A stretch of 14,604 bases of DNA from an uncultured Oscillospiraceae bacterium. GTDB taxonomy: Bacteria > Bacillota > Clostridia > Oscillospirales > Oscillospiraceae. A program made the position numbers and the translations under genes. Numbering within the stretch: the first letter of the stretch is position 1; every line of letters begins with the position of its first letter. The stretch is from positions 1 to 14,604 of the forward strand of contig CAKTVN010000016.1 of assembly GCA_934623545.1 (NCBI GenBank). Reading direction: 5' to 3'. This document shows, piece after piece, positions 13,691 through 14,604 of the stretch. Below the pieces are notes generated by a model. That model searched no databases. It had not been told where the DNA came from and saw only the letters and a program-made list of their open reading frames with translations.

Positions 13691-14311
13691 ATGCAGATAC
13701 AGAACAACAAGGAAGAGGTGCCGTTTGAGCACTATGCGGAGCAGTTCCGCGCGCTGGATGCACAGGCTGCGGCGCAGCGCACCGGCACGCAGTACGACGC
13801 GGAGCAGGGGTGCTTTACGCTGACATTGCTGCGCGTGCGCTATCAGATCGCGCATCCGGAGTATGCCATTTCGGCAGAAAACCCGGACGCGTTCGCGCTG
13901 AAGAGTCTGCCTTGCCAGACCTTTCTGCTGCGGTTTCTGCTCGAGGGGCGGAAGGCAGAGCCATACGGCGCGTTCAAGACCTTTCGCGAAATGCCCTGGG
14001 GCGAGATGTACATCCAGCCCTATACCGGCAGATGTCTGACCCGCGCAGCATTTACGTTCGGCACGCGCGTGGAGAAATTCCGCGCCGCGTGCGAAAAAAT
14101 GGGCGCACAGGCGCTTGAGCACGGGGACGCGGGCTTTCAGTTTGAGCTTCTGCCGGGCTACGCCATGCAGCTCATGGTCTGGGAGGGCGACGAGGAGTTC
14201 GCGCCGACGGCGCAGATCCTGTATTCGGCAAATTTCGAGACGGGCTTCGCCGCAGAGGACCGCGTGGTCGCGGGAGATATACTGATCTCGGCGATCAAAG
14301 GGCAGATGTAA
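13691..14311 (+). CDS. DUF3786-family protein, coupled to acsV
   Basis: A 206-residue soluble protein matching the pattern of DUF3786, a family of unknown function often found near corrinoid/acetyl-CoA pathway genes. Visible parts are FTLTLLRVRYQIAHPEY, a hydrophobic LKSLPCQTFLLRFLLEGR segment, GAFKTFREMPWGEMY, and a C-terminal FELLPGYAMQLMVWEGDEEF...ILYSANFETGF...GDILISAIKG block. There is no signal peptide or Cys cluster. Its ATG is 3 bases after the acsV stop, and the GGAG serving it overlaps the end of acsV, so the two are translationally coupled. Context suggests help with RACo or corrinoid protein maintenance. The family name comes from memory of the sequence pattern. Confidence 0.8.
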   Translation: MQIQNNKEEVPFEHYAEQFRALDAQAAAQRTGTQYDAEQGCFTLTLLRVRYQIAHPEYAISAENPDAFALKSLPCQTFLLRFLLEGRKAEPYGAFKTFREMPWGEMYIQPYTGRCLTRAAFTFGTRVEKFRAACEKMGAQALEHGDAGFQFELLPGYAMQLMVWEGDEEFAPTAQILYSANFETGFAAEDRVVAGDILISAIKGQM

Positions 14312-14315
14312 AATT

Positions 14316-14332
14316 CCGCGCCAAAGGCGCGG
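14316..14332 (+). terminator. Short GC hairpin after the DUF3786 gene
   Basis: CCGCGCC/GGCGCGG with an AAA loop, beginning 4 bases after the stop codon. No T run follows, so it may only protect the transcript 3' end or work with a downstream signal. Confidence 0.4.
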
Positions 14333-14341
14333 AGGGCAGCC

Positions 14342-14449
14342 GCGCCCGGAGGACGCGGGACGATTCGTCGCCCGAAGGGTGACACCTTCATTGCGCCCGG
14401 AGGACGCAAGCTCTTTTCCGGATTCACCGGAGCGTCTCTTTCATTGCGC
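14342..14449. repeat. Degenerate tandem repeat of about 51-53 bp
   Basis: A 15-base block GCGCCCGGAGGACGC occurs at 14342-14356 and 14393-14407, 51 bases apart. A second block TTCATTGCGC occurs at 14387-14396 and 14440-14449, 53 bases apart, marking the same unit boundaries. I see no gene in 14312-14604. Confidence 0.55.
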
Positions 14450-14471
14450 GACCGCAACTGTCGCTCCGCGG

Positions 14472-14507
14472 GCATACTTTTTTCTGTCTTGCCAGAAAAA
14501 AGTATGC
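14472..14507. repeat. Perfect 15-bp inverted repeat
   Basis: Arms GCATACTTTTTTCTG (14472-14486) and its exact complement (14493-14507) flank a 6-base loop TCTTGC. The T/A runs lie within the stem, and no T run follows on the plus strand. It may be a dispersed intergenic repeat or a transcription barrier after the acsV unit; no transposase is nearby. Confidence 0.75.
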
Positions 14508-14556
14508 AAAAAAGAGGCGCAGGACGCGAAATAGCGCTTACGCGCAGAAAAACGAG

Positions 14557-14584
14557 TCGTTACATTTTACGTATTATCGTTACA
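14557..14584. repeat. Two TCGTTACA direct repeats 20 bp apart
   Basis: TCGTTACA at 14557-14564 and 14577-14584 lie on the same face of the helix, separated by an A/T-rich segment. They could be half-sites for a regulator of a gene beyond the window, or chance. Confidence 0.3.
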
Positions 14585-14604
14585 CTTCAGGTCAAGGAAC
14601 GCCC

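Noticed and set aside
14472..14507. Insertion-sequence end
   Set aside because: The arms are a hairpin, not a pair of distant ends, and no transposase frame or target duplication is visible.

Overview
This window is a GC-rich stretch of an anaerobic Firmicute, most likely a clostridial acetogen or homoacetogenic gut/digester organism of the Oscillospirales type. That placement is an inference from the gene content, the Firmicute-style Shine-Dalgarno sites and the tetrahydrofolate (THF) riboswitch, not from a phylogeny. It carries most of the carbonyl branch of the Wood-Ljungdahl (reductive acetyl-CoA) pathway with its nickel and corrinoid support genes.

Left part, minus strand (about 1-2430): a folate-supply operon read right to left. 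A promoter near 2399-2426 is followed by a THF riboswitch (about 2220-2311), folT (folate ECF transporter S component) and folC (folylpolyglutamate/dihydrofolate synthase). Three perfect inverted repeats lie beyond folC. A strong terminator (2507-2532) separates this operon from a minus-strand CsoR/InrS-type metal sensor with a very His-rich N-terminus.

Middle (about 3100-3940), plus strand: divergent from the sensor, a strong promoter drives a His-rich CooJ-like metal-binding protein, a CooT-family nickel-binding protein and a 75-residue protein I do not recognise. Together these look like a nickel sensing and storage/delivery module for the Ni enzymes CODH and acetyl-CoA synthase.

Main cluster (4146-11464), plus strand: metF (methylene-THF reductase, behind a structured leader), cooC (Ni-insertion ATPase), acsD (corrinoid Fe-S protein small subunit), a 759-residue gene, and acsB (acetyl-CoA synthase with a complete A-cluster). 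The 759-residue gene fuses the corrinoid Fe-S protein large subunit (AcsC) to the methyl-THF methyltransferase (AcsE). A textbook terminator (11579-11610) follows acsB. A second unit then begins with its own structured leader: acsV/RACo (ATP-dependent reductive activator of the corrinoid protein) translationally coupled to a DUF3786 gene.

Working together: FolT and FolC supply and retain polyglutamylated THF. MetF makes methyl-THF. The AcsCE fusion with AcsD takes the methyl group onto cobalamin and delivers it to AcsB. AcsV re-reduces the cobalamin when it is oxidised. CooC, CooT and the His-rich protein supply nickel. The CODH gene (acsA), a stand-alone acsE, metV and the formyl-/methenyl-THF enzymes are not in the window. 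The right end (14312-14604) is non-coding and holds degenerate tandem repeats and a perfect 15-bp inverted repeat.

The most notable points are the AcsC-AcsE fusion, two unassigned structured leaders (metF and acsV), the His-rich sensor facing the Ni-chaperone genes, and the uncharacterised 75-residue protein.
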